From Actinoplanes auranticolor (lineage in GTDB: Bacteria > Actinomycetota > Actinomycetes > Mycobacteriales > Micromonosporaceae), in the NCBI RefSeq assembly GCF_018332655.1, contig NZ_BOQL01000016.1, positions 62,001-126,000 on the forward strand: a stretch of 64,000 bases of DNA, in the 5' to 3' direction. Shown here piece by piece: positions 35,241 through 44,099 of this stretch (position 1 is its first letter; the number at the start of each line of letters is the position of its first letter). The translations under genes and the position numbers were made by a program. Below the pieces are notes generated by a model that ran no database searches, had not been told where the DNA came from, and was given only the letters and a program-made list of their open reading frames with translations.

Positions 35241-36062
35241 TCAGGGACCGCCGGCGGCGTCCAGCTCCACGAGGACGTCGTGCAGCGCGCCGAAGATGGC
35301 CGGCGGGGCCGCGACGACCATGTCCGGCCCGGCCGGCGCTCCGTCGAGTCCGGACACCAGCAGGCCCGCCTCCGTGGCGACCAGGCCACCGGCGGCGTGG
35401 TCCCAGGGGTTGAGCCCCTTCTCGAAGTAGGCGTCGACGCTGCCCTCGGCGGCCAGGCAGAGATCGATCGAGGCGGCACCGAAACGCCGGATGTCGCGCA
35501 CCCGGGTCAGCAGCTGCGCCACGACCGCGCCCTGGTGCGCCCGCCGGGCCCGGTCGTAGCCGAAGCCGGTGGCGAGCAGGGTCTGCTCCAGGGTGGTCCG
35601 GACCGAGCCGGTCAGCCGACGCCCGCCGCGCCAGGCGCCCCCGCCGAGCGTCGCCGTCCACTCGTCGCCGGTGACCGGGTTGAGCACCACGCCGGCGACC
35701 ACGACGCCGTCCACCTCGGCGGCCAGCGAGACCGCGTACTGCGGGAGGCCGTAGAGATAGTTCACGGTGCCGTCGATGGGGTCCAGGATCCACCGTACGG
35801 CTCCGGCAGCCGTTTCCGCGGAATCCCCGTACTCCTCGCCCAGTACGCCGTCTCCGGGCCGCTCAGCGGCCAGCGCGGCGACCACCTGGCGCTCGACGGC
35901 CCGGTCGGCCGCCGTCACCACGTCGGTGTCGGTGCTCTTGGTCTGCACGTCGGTGATCGCCTCGGCCCGGGTCCGCCGGGCGGTCGCCGCGGCCTCCCGG
36001 GCGATCCGTACGGCGATCTCGAGTAAGATGTCCGGCGTCGATGTTCCCGGTTCCACAGCCAC
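35241..36062 (-). CDS. suhB: Inositol-1-monophosphatase family protein
   Basis: A 273-residue Mg2+-dependent phosphatase. It has the metal-site motifs GEEYG, WILDPIDGTVNYLYG (family signature 1) and NPWDHAAGGLVATEAG (signature 2). Dephosphorylation of inositol-1-phosphate would supply inositol for phosphatidylinositol and mycothiol; SuhB orthologues lie beside sigA in actinobacteria. The GTG at 36062 or the one two codons later are both possible starts; AAAGGA lies upstream. Confidence 0.93.
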   Translation of the reverse strand: MAVEPGTSTPDILLEIAVRIAREAAATARRTRAEAITDVQTKSTDTDVVTAADRAVERQVVAALAAERPGDGVLGEEYGDSAETAAGAVRWILDPIDGTVNYLYGLPQYAVSLAAEVDGVVVAGVVLNPVTGDEWTATLGGGAWRGGRRLTGSVRTTLEQTLLATGFGYDRARRAHQGAVVAQLLTRVRDIRRFGAASIDLCLAAEGSVDAYFEKGLNPWDHAAGGLVATEAGLLVSGLDGAPAGPDMVVAAPPAIFGALHDVLVELDAAGGP

Positions 36063-36338
36063 TGGTGACCGTCCTTTCAGCCGTCGTCATTGTCCCGGCA
36101 AGCGCCTCCCGAGGGCCCGGTACCCCCCTCGAGACCCCCCACGGCGTGCCGGTGGCGTGCTGCGGCGGGAGGATCTAGCCGGACGGCGCTACAATTCACC
36201 CCTGCCCACGCTTCACGGACAGCCGCCAGCGGGCCCGTCCGCGTCCCGAGGGCTCCCACACCACACCGGCCAGCCTCGTTCCGCCGCGCGCTGCGCTGGG
36301 TTCATGGCCGTGTTACATCGCCCTCCGGAAGGTCATTC

Positions 36339-37913
<1,575 letters not shown>

Positions 37914-37925
37914 GTCTGACCACGG

Positions 37926-37990
37926 CAGGCACGGACACCTTGATCAATACGGGATTACCCCCGTTCAGTCAACGATCCGTGCCTGTTTGG
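37926..37990 (+). terminator. Long-loop hairpin after sigA
   Basis: Perfect 10-bp arms CAGGCACGGA (37926-37935) and TCCGTGCCTG (37976-37985) enclose a 40-nt loop and are followed by TTTGG. The position 12 bp after sigA fits a terminator, although the long loop is unusual. The remainder of the 290-bp gap holds a TTGACG element at 38044-38049 that may be the promoter of the next gene. Confidence 0.6.
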
Positions 37991-38203
37991 TCACCACCCG
38001 TACATCATTCGGTGGTGATCAGACCGTTGTGCAGAAGTGATCGTTGACGTGGCACCCTTGGAGCACGGCACACTAGCCCGACCACGTGTGACTTGGGTCC
38101 CCCCGGGGCACAGTGGGAAGGCTGTTAGGGCCAAGGGTGTTGCACCATGGGTGAGCAGTAGCCGAGGAACATGTTCATCGGTGACGACCAGAGGAGGAAG
38201 GCG

Positions 38204-38443
38204 ATGACCCCGACTCTCACGCCGCCGGCGGGAACGGTGGCCGGACCAGCAGCCGATGAACGGTGCGACCGCTGCAATGCAGCCGGAAAGCTCCGTTTGA
38301 CCCTGGCTGGTGGCAGCGAGCTGGTGTTCTGCGGACACCACGCCAACAGGTACGCCGAGGACCTGGTGAAGATCACGGTCCAGTACAAGGCGGACCCGGA
38401 GTTCTCCTGGCGTGGCGCAGACATGATGTCTAACTCCAACTAA
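38204..38443 (+). CDS. DUF7455 small zinc-binding-like protein
   Basis: A 79-residue protein typically found just after the primary sigma gene in actinobacteria. Residues 23-60 contain ERCDRCNAAGKLRLTLAGGSELVFCGHHANRY, with a CxxC and a C-x2-H-type arrangement that could hold a metal. GAGGAGG lies about 6 nt before the ATG at 38204, which is better than the upstream in-frame ATG. It ends 16 bp before a strong terminator. The function is unknown; the co-location with sigA hints at a transcription-linked role. Confidence 0.85.
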   Translation: MTPTLTPPAGTVAGPAADERCDRCNAAGKLRLTLAGGSELVFCGHHANRYAEDLVKITVQYKADPEFSWRGADMMSNSN

Positions 38444-38458
38444 CCCCCGATAGACGAT

Positions 38459-38498
38459 CTGAGGGGCGCCCGGTGTGGGCGCCCCTCAGTGTTTTTTC
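38459..38498 (+). terminator. Strong intrinsic terminator after DUF7455 gene
   Basis: A perfect 13-bp stem (38459-38471 / 38477-38489) with a 5-nt loop is followed by TG and six T residues. It is the best-formed Rho-independent terminator in the window. Confidence 0.96.
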
Positions 38499-38779
38499 GG
38501 GTGGTTGCACTGGTGGGCTTGGCCGCCGGCCATGCCGCGCATTCAGGCCACGCCGCCCGGCAGGTAGCTGCCTCGTGCCGATGGGGCCGTCAGGTATTTC
38601 GGTGGTCCAGCCACCGCGCCGCGCAGTCAGCCAGCCCGACCCGACACCAGGTCCCGGCTCAACCGACCCTCGTGCGGGCTGCCGGACGTCCCGCCCGCAC
38701 GAGCGAGCGGGACTCAGCGGGGCACGCGTCGTGGGCGTATTGCTCGGCTGGGGTGCTTATGTCGGGATAGGCGGTTCTG
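38499..38779. other. Non-coding gap, nothing recognised
   Basis: 281 bp between the terminator and the 3' end of the convergent helicase gene. The open frames here have no start signal or family features. An imperfect inverted repeat around 38680-38715 (GTGCGGGCTGC...GCCCGCAC) is the only structure seen. Confidence 0.5.
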
Positions 38780-40501
38780 TTACATCGTTTGGATTGTGGC
38801 GATGCGTTCTTCGAGTTGTTCGATTGTTGCCTGGGCGCTCGGTGGGCCTCCGCACAGCCGGCGGAGTTCGGCGTGGATCTTGCCGTGGGGCAGGTTCGTG
38901 CGGTGGTGGTGGGCCGCCACCAGAGTGTTCAGCTGGCGGCGGAGACTGTTGCGGCGTTCGCCCGCGCTCAGGGTCACCACCGGCTCGCGCTGGGCCGGGA
39001 CCGGCTCAGCCGCCTTCTGCCGCTTCTGCGCCGCCAGTTGCTCGCTCTGCCGCCGTTCCAGCAGCACGCTCACCTGGTCCGGCGTCAGGAGGCCCGGCAG
39101 CCCCAGGTATTCCTCCTCCTCGGGCGTGCCCGTACGGGCCCCCGTGCCGAACGAGGCGCCGTCGTAGATCACCTGGTCCAGCTCGGCCGTCGCCGACAGG
39201 GCTTCGAACCTCTTCTCCAGGTCGCCCTCGGCGTCTTCCGCCCGCTGTGCTCGTTCCAGCAGGGCGTCGTCCAGGCCGTCCGGGTCCTTCGGGGCGCCCA
39301 GGATGTGGTCGCGTTCGGCTTCCATCTCGCTGGCCAGGCCCAGCAGGTGCGGGACGCTGGGCAGGAAGACCGTGGCCGTCTCGCCGGTGCGGCGGGCGCG
39401 GACGAAGCGGCCGATCGCCTGGGCGAAGTAGAGCGGGGTCGAGGCGCTGGTCGCGTACACGCCGACGGCCAGGCGGGGGATGTCGACGCCTTCCGACACC
39501 ATGCGGACCGCGACCATCCAGCGTTCGTCGGAGAGGGCGAACGAGGCGATCCGGGCCGAGGCGCCCTGGTCGTCGGAGAGGACGACCACCGCCGGCTGGC
39601 CGGTGATCTCGCCGAGCAGTTTCGCGTACGCCCGGGCGGTCTGCTGGTCGCTGGCGATGACCAGGCCGCCGGCGTCGGTCATGCCGTGCTCGCGCAGCCG
39701 GGACAGCCGCGCGTCGGCCGCCCGCAGCACCTGGGGCATCCAGTCGCCGCGGTGGTCCAGGGCGGTGCGCCAGGCCTGGGCCACCAGGTCCTTGGTCATC
39801 GGCTCGCCGAGGCGGGCCGCCAGCTCGTCTCCGGCGTTGGTCCGCCACCGCGTCTCGCCGGAGTACGCCATGAACAGCACCGGCCGGACGACGCCGTCGC
39901 GCAGCGCGTCCGAGTAGCCGTAGACCGAGTCGGAGCGGGACCGCTGCAGGCCGTTGTCGCCCCGCTCGTAGACGACGAACGGGATCGGGTTGTCGTCCGA
40001 GCGGAACGGCGTCCCGGTCAGCATGAGCCGGCGCTCGGCCTCCTCGAAGGCCGACTTCACCCCGTCGCCCCAGGTACGGGAGTCGCCGGCGTGGTGGATC
40101 TCGTCCAGGATGACCATCGTCGGGCGGGTCATCGTGCGCCGCCGGTGCACCGCCGGCGCCATGCCCACCTGCGCGTACGTCAGCACGGCCCCGTGGAAGT
40201 CCCGCGAGGAGTGCACGTCGGCGTTGCGGAACGACGGGTCGAGCTGGATGCCGACCCGGGCCGCCGCGTTCGCCCACTGGGTCTTCAGGTGCTCGGTCGG
40301 GCACACCACCGTGACCGCCTCGACCGTGCCGTCGGCCAGCAGCTCGGCGGCGATCCGCAGGGCGAAGGTGGTCTTGCCCGCGCCCGGGGTCGCGACGGCC
40401 ATGAAGTCGGGGCTGCGCCTTCGCAGATACTCCACCAGGGCCTTGCGCTGCCAGGCCCGCAGCGGCGGGAAGGTCTCCAGATTCGGCAGGGGCGGACTCA
40501 A
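38780..40501 (-). CDS. DEAD/DEAH-box superfamily 2 helicase
   Basis: A 573-residue SF2 helicase. The Q-like and Walker A segments are RAWQRKALVEYL and AVATPGAGKTTFAL; motif II is ILDEIHHAGDSRTW; motif III is LMLTGTPFRSD; motif VI is YFAQAIGRFVRARR. A C-terminal extension (about 390-573) of charged helices follows. It resembles XPB/type-III-restriction-like actinobacterial helicases found near the sigma genes. TTG at 40501 is the only start giving the conserved N-terminus. The nucleic-acid target is unknown. Confidence 0.9.
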   Translation of the reverse strand: MSPPLPNLETFPPLRAWQRKALVEYLRRRSPDFMAVATPGAGKTTFALRIAAELLADGTVEAVTVVCPTEHLKTQWANAAARVGIQLDPSFRNADVHSSRDFHGAVLTYAQVGMAPAVHRRRTMTRPTMVILDEIHHAGDSRTWGDGVKSAFEEAERRLMLTGTPFRSDDNPIPFVVYERGDNGLQRSRSDSVYGYSDALRDGVVRPVLFMAYSGETRWRTNAGDELAARLGEPMTKDLVAQAWRTALDHRGDWMPQVLRAADARLSRLREHGMTDAGGLVIASDQQTARAYAKLLGEITGQPAVVVLSDDQGASARIASFALSDERWMVAVRMVSEGVDIPRLAVGVYATSASTPLYFAQAIGRFVRARRTGETATVFLPSVPHLLGLASEMEAERDHILGAPKDPDGLDDALLERAQRAEDAEGDLEKRFEALSATAELDQVIYDGASFGTGARTGTPEEEEYLGLPGLLTPDQVSVLLERRQSEQLAAQKRQKAAEPVPAQREPVVTLSAGERRNSLRRQLNTLVAAHHHRTNLPHGKIHAELRRLCGGPPSAQATIEQLEERIATIQTM

Positions 40502-40637
40502 GCTCGACGATCCTCTCGACTCTCACCACGTGCTGTTGCGGACGGGCCACGGCAACCCGGCGGGTCACAGCAAAATGCCCCCGCGCGACGGCCGCAGAGG
40601 CGAAACCCAGCATAGCGGCGGGCGGGCGCCGCCGTGG

Positions 40638-41252
40638 TCACGGCACAGCGACGGGCGCCGACCAGCGCCGGTAGAGCGCGAGCAGCCGTACCCCCGTCAT
40701 CGCCGCCGCGGACAGCGCCAGCGGGAGCGGGCCGGCCAGCTCGAGCCGGCTCAGCAGGGTCACCGCCGCCGCGCCGCCGAGCGCGACCACCGCGTAGATG
40801 TCGCGCTGGAGCACCACCGGGATCTCCCCGGTGAGCAGGTCGCGGGCCACGCCGCCGCCGATGCCGGTGAGCATGCCGATCAGGCAGGCGCCGACGGCCG
40901 GTACGCCGGCCTCCAGGGCCTTGAGCGTGCCGGTGACGGTGAACAGGCCCAGCCCGGCCGCGTCGAGCAGCAGCACGGTGCGCCGCAGCCGGTTGAGCTG
41001 CGGGTGCAGGTAGAAGACCGCCACGGAGGCGCAGACGGCCGTGACGGCGTACCGCCAGTCGCCGAAGGCCAGCGGCGGCACCGCGTCGATCACGAGATCG
41101 CGCAGGAGGCCGCCGCCGAGCGCCGCCACGAAGCCGACGAAGCCCACGCCGAACAGGTCGAGTCGCTTCGCAACCGCGGCGCCGGCGCCGGAGGCCGCGA
41201 AGACGGCCACGCCGATCAGGTCCGCGACCAGCAGGCTGTAGCCGCCTGTCAC
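40638..41252 (-). CDS. TRIC-like cation channel / UPF0126 membrane protein
   Basis: A 204-residue protein with about seven membrane helices in two homologous halves, each carrying the Gly-rich family signature: FVAALGGGLLRDLVID and MLTGIGGGVARDLLTGEIP. This is the UPF0126/YadS family, whose prokaryotic members are structurally related to TRIC trimeric potassium channels. GTG at 41252 starts it. DUF3039 lies 16 bp upstream on the same strand, so the two may be co-transcribed. Confidence 0.9.
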   Translation of the reverse strand: MTGGYSLLVADLIGVAVFAASGAGAAVAKRLDLFGVGFVGFVAALGGGLLRDLVIDAVPPLAFGDWRYAVTAVCASVAVFYLHPQLNRLRRTVLLLDAAGLGLFTVTGTLKALEAGVPAVGACLIGMLTGIGGGVARDLLTGEIPVVLQRDIYAVVALGGAAAVTLLSRLELAGPLPLALSAAAMTGVRLLALYRRWSAPVAVP

Positions 41253-41268
41253 GAGAGCGGGCCGGGGG

Positions 41269-41487
41269 TCAGTGCTTCATCGACTCGTAGATCTCCTTGC
41301 ACTGCGGGCACACCGGCGAGCCCGGCTTCGGCGACTTGGTCACCGGGAACTTCTCCCCGCAGAGAGCGATCACGAAGGTGCCCATCACGGCACTCTCGGC
41401 GATCTTCTCTTTGCGCACGTAGTGGAACATCTCGGGACCGGTGTCGGCGTCCTTGGTCTCCGGACGCTCCAGGATCTGCGTGCTCAC
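41269..41487 (-). CDS. DUF3039 protein
   Basis: A 72-residue protein of the actinobacterial DUF3039 family. The conserved segments are MFHYVRKEKIAESAVMGTFVIALCGEKFPVTK and VCPQCKEIYESM. The three cysteines (C43, C59, C62) and a histidine could form a zinc site. It is normally found near the sigma-factor genes. Function unknown. The upstream 184-bp region up to psuG holds both promoters. Confidence 0.9.
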   Translation of the reverse strand: MSTQILERPETKDADTGPEMFHYVRKEKIAESAVMGTFVIALCGEKFPVTKSPKPGSPVCPQCKEIYESMKH

Positions 41488-41671
41488 GGCATCTGCCCTT
41501 CATGAGTCTCATGACTGTGTGCTCGATGGCACAGTGCCGCTGAATGGGCACTGTTGCCGGCCCCGCGTGCCCCCCGGTCACCGCGGAAGAAGCTCCAACC
41601 CACAAGTCTGACACCTCACGCCTGGTCGGTCCAACGACAACGGAGCTCCGGAGCCCCGTACCGTGGCCATC

Positions 41672-42640
41672 GTGACCGATTCCACGCGGCAGATGGGCCG
41701 CTTTGCCATCCGTTACGGCGACCACGTGTCCCGGGCGCGCCGCGACGGGCGCCCGGTGGTGGCGCTGGAGAGCACGATCGTCTCCCACGGCCTGCCCCGG
41801 CCCGACAACCTGCGGGTGGCCCGGGAGATCGAGCAGACCGTCCGCGACAACGGTGCCGTCCCGGCCACCATCGGGATGATCGGCGGTGAGCTCGTCGTCG
41901 GGCTCGAGGACCACCAGATCGAACACCTGGCCGGCGCCGACGGCGTGGCCAAGCTCTCCGTCCGCGATCTCGCCGTCGCCGCCGCCACCGGCGCCGACGG
42001 GGCCACCACGGTCGCCGCCACCAGCGCGATCGCCGCGGCGGCGGGGATCGGCGTCTTCGCCACTGGCGGGCTCGGCGGCGTGCACCGCGAGGCGAACAGC
42101 ACCTTCGACGAGTCCAACGACCTGACCACGCTGGCCCGGACGCCGATCGTAGTGGTCTGCGCCGGGGTCAAGTCGATCCTCGACGTCGGGGCCACCCTGG
42201 AGCGCCTGGAGACCCTGGGCGTCTCCGTCGCCGGGTACGGCACCCACCGCTTCCCGGGCTTCTTCGTCACCGACGGCGGCTTCGACGTCGACTGGCGGCT
42301 GGACTCCCCGAAGCAGGTCGCCGACGTCATCGCCGCCCGGGCGGACCAGGGCGTCGGCGCGGGCGCCCTGGTGCTGGGCAACCCGCTGCCGGCCGACGAG
42401 CAGCTCGACCCGGCGCTGCACGACCGCACCCTGGCCGAGGGGCTGGAGCTGCTGGCCCGCGACGGTGTCACCGGCAAGGCGGTGACCCCGTTCCTGCTGG
42501 CCCACTTCCACAGCAGCACCGAGGGCCGGAGCCTGGCCGTCAACGTGCGGATCATCCTGCGCAACGCGGCCCTGGCCGCGCAGATCGCCGCCGCCGCCAC
42601 TCCGGCGCCGGCGACGCTCGGTTTCGCCCTCCCGGCATGA
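41672..42640 (+). CDS. psuG: Pseudouridine-5'-phosphate glycosidase
   Basis: PsuG cleaves the C-glycosidic bond of pseudouridine 5'-phosphate to uracil and ribose-5-phosphate. The 322-residue protein shows VVALESTIVSHGLPRPDN, GVAKLSVRDLAVA, the Mn/active-site region FATGGLGGVHREA and VCAGVKSILDVGATLERLETLGV with the catalytic Lys. GTG at 41672 is preferred to the GTG three codons earlier because TACCGT (41659-41664) lies 7 nt before it. A PfkB kinase follows, so RNA-derived pseudouridine can be phosphorylated and cleaved. Confidence 0.95.
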   Translation: MTDSTRQMGRFAIRYGDHVSRARRDGRPVVALESTIVSHGLPRPDNLRVAREIEQTVRDNGAVPATIGMIGGELVVGLEDHQIEHLAGADGVAKLSVRDLAVAAATGADGATTVAATSAIAAAAGIGVFATGGLGGVHREANSTFDESNDLTTLARTPIVVVCAGVKSILDVGATLERLETLGVSVAGYGTHRFPGFFVTDGGFDVDWRLDSPKQVADVIAARADQGVGAGALVLGNPLPADEQLDPALHDRTLAEGLELLARDGVTGKAVTPFLLAHFHSSTEGRSLAVNVRIILRNAALAAQIAAAATPAPATLGFALPA

Positions 42641-42693
42641 CCGACCGCGCCACGCCGGGAAGCCCTCCCGGCACGACCGATCGCACCGCGCCG
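42626..42693 (+). repeat. 32-bp imperfect direct repeat, 36-bp period
   Basis: Copies at 42626-42657 and 42662-42693 match at 28 of 32 positions. The first spans the psuG stop codon and the second lies in the gap before the kinase gene. It looks like a local tandem duplication that has started to diverge. Confidence 0.8.
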
Positions 42694-42716
42694 CGGACAC
42701 CGGACGTGAGCGCCGG

Positions 42717-43604
42717 GTGAGCGTGCTGGTCGTCGGCGATCTCGTGACCGACGTGCTGGTCGCGCACGCCGGGCCGCTCGCCGTCGGCTCGGACACCGAG
42801 GCGCGGATCTCGGTCGGCGGGGGCGGGCAGGCGGCCAACACGGCCGCCTGGCTCGCCCATGCCGGGGCGGGGGCCACCCTGATCGCCGCGGTCGGTGACG
42901 ACCACGCCGGCCGGGAACGGATCGCCGAACTGGTCGCCGCCGGGGTGCGGTGCGCGGTGCGAGCGCATCCGGGCGTACCGACCGGGAGTGTGGTGGTGCT
43001 CAGCTCGGCCGACGAGCGCACGATGATCACCGACCGGGGGGCCGCGCTGCTGCTCGACCCGGCGGACGTCACGGCTGCCGTCAGGGCCGCGCAGGGCGTC
43101 ACCCACCTGCACCTCTCCGGCTATCCGCTGCTGCACGCCGGGTCACGGCCGGGTGGGCTGGCCGCGCTCGCGGCGGCCCGGGAGCGCGGGCTGACCACCA
43201 GCGTGGACGCGGCGTCGGCCGAGCCGCTCCGGCAGCTCGGCGCCCGGGCGTTCCTCGATCTGCTGTGCGGCATCGACCTCCTGCTGTGCAATGCCGACGA
43301 GGCGGCCGTGCTGGGCGGGACAGGTCCGGCCGAGGAACAGGCAGCCGCGCTGACCGCGGTGGCGGTCAACGTGGTGGTCAAACGTGGGGGCGACGGTGCC
43401 GTCTGGGCGTCCCGGGACGGGGTGTTGCGGTCGGTCGCGGGTGTGCGCGTACCCCCGCTTGATCCGACCGGGGCGGGTGACGCCTTCGCGGCCGGCCTGC
43501 TCACCGCGTGGTGTTCGGGTGCGGATCCGGCGGCCGCGCTCACGGCCGGCGCCGCTCTCGGCGCTGCGGCCGTGCAGACGGCCGGCGCGCGGCCGGTGTC
43601 CTAG
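42717..43604 (+). CDS. psuK: PfkB-family kinase, probable pseudouridine kinase
   Basis: A 295-residue ribokinase-like enzyme. The N-terminal VLVVGDLVTDVLV and GGGGQAANTAAWLAHAG bind the sugar; the C-terminal PfkB signature 2 is LDPTGAGDAFAAGLL with the catalytic Asp. Its position 76 bp after psuG suggests it phosphorylates pseudouridine to the PsuG substrate. PfkB substrates are hard to infer from sequence alone, so the symbol rests on context. The stop shares CTAG with the convergent DUF3099 gene. Confidence 0.78.
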   Translation: MSVLVVGDLVTDVLVAHAGPLAVGSDTEARISVGGGGQAANTAAWLAHAGAGATLIAAVGDDHAGRERIAELVAAGVRCAVRAHPGVPTGSVVVLSSADERTMITDRGAALLLDPADVTAAVRAAQGVTHLHLSGYPLLHAGSRPGGLAALAAARERGLTTSVDAASAEPLRQLGARAFLDLLCGIDLLLCNADEAAVLGGTGPAEEQAAALTAVAVNVVVKRGGDGAVWASRDGVLRSVAGVRVPPLDPTGAGDAFAAGLLTAWCSGADPAAALTAGAALGAAAVQTAGARPVS

Positions 43605-43942
43605 GGCTCGACGTCGATGGTGCGCTGCTTGATGACCTCGGCCGCCTCCGGCTCGAGGATGCGCTGCTGGTTGACCGCCGGGCTCGCCGCTGGGTTGGCC
43701 CGGCTCTTCGGCGGGCGGTCGTTGGCGATCAGCACCGCCGCCCACGGCAGGAAGACCATGCCGATGGCGCAGAGGACCAGCCAGAGCGGGAGCAACGGCG
43801 GACGGACGCTGACCAGGACAGCGCCGATGATCAGGCAGGCGGCGCGGCCACCCATCATGGTCACGTAACGGATCTGGCGGCTGCGGAACTGTTCGCTCGG
43901 GCTGCGAGCGGCGTTGGTGATCAACACCGGCTGCTTCTTCAC
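43601..43942 (-). CDS. DUF3099 membrane protein
   Basis: A 113-residue protein with two membrane helices (about 32-47 and 50-72) separated by a tight Pro-rich turn. The N-terminal QPVLITNAARSPSEQFRSRQIRYVTMM and LVLCAIGMVFLPWAAVLIANDRPP match the actinobacterial DUF3099 family. The GTG at 43942 has GGAG about 8 nt upstream. The C-terminal 40 residues are a soluble charged tail. Function unknown. Confidence 0.88.
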   Translation of the reverse strand: MKKQPVLITNAARSPSEQFRSRQIRYVTMMGGRAACLIIGAVLVSVRPPLLPLWLVLCAIGMVFLPWAAVLIANDRPPKSRANPAASPAVNQQRILEPEAAEVIKQRTIDVEP

Positions 43943-44099
43943 CTTGGATCTCCGATCGACAACCCATCCTCGCACCGTCACCGGGCAGGTGCCCAGAATC
44001 GACGCAGATGCTCGCCGCCCGCACCGGCCCATCCGGGCCGGTAACGGGTCCGTGGTGCCGAATGTTTCAGATAACGGCTGAGCTACCGAACATGCAGAT

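Noticed and set aside
38170..38203. Upstream ATG for the DUF7455 gene (MFIGDDQRRKA)
   Set aside because: The GAGGAGG lies inside this extension and serves the ATG at 38204.
38789..40615. 608-codon plus-strand frame antisense to the helicase
   Set aside because: Low-complexity Arg/Gly/Ala composition and full overlap with a real gene on the other strand.
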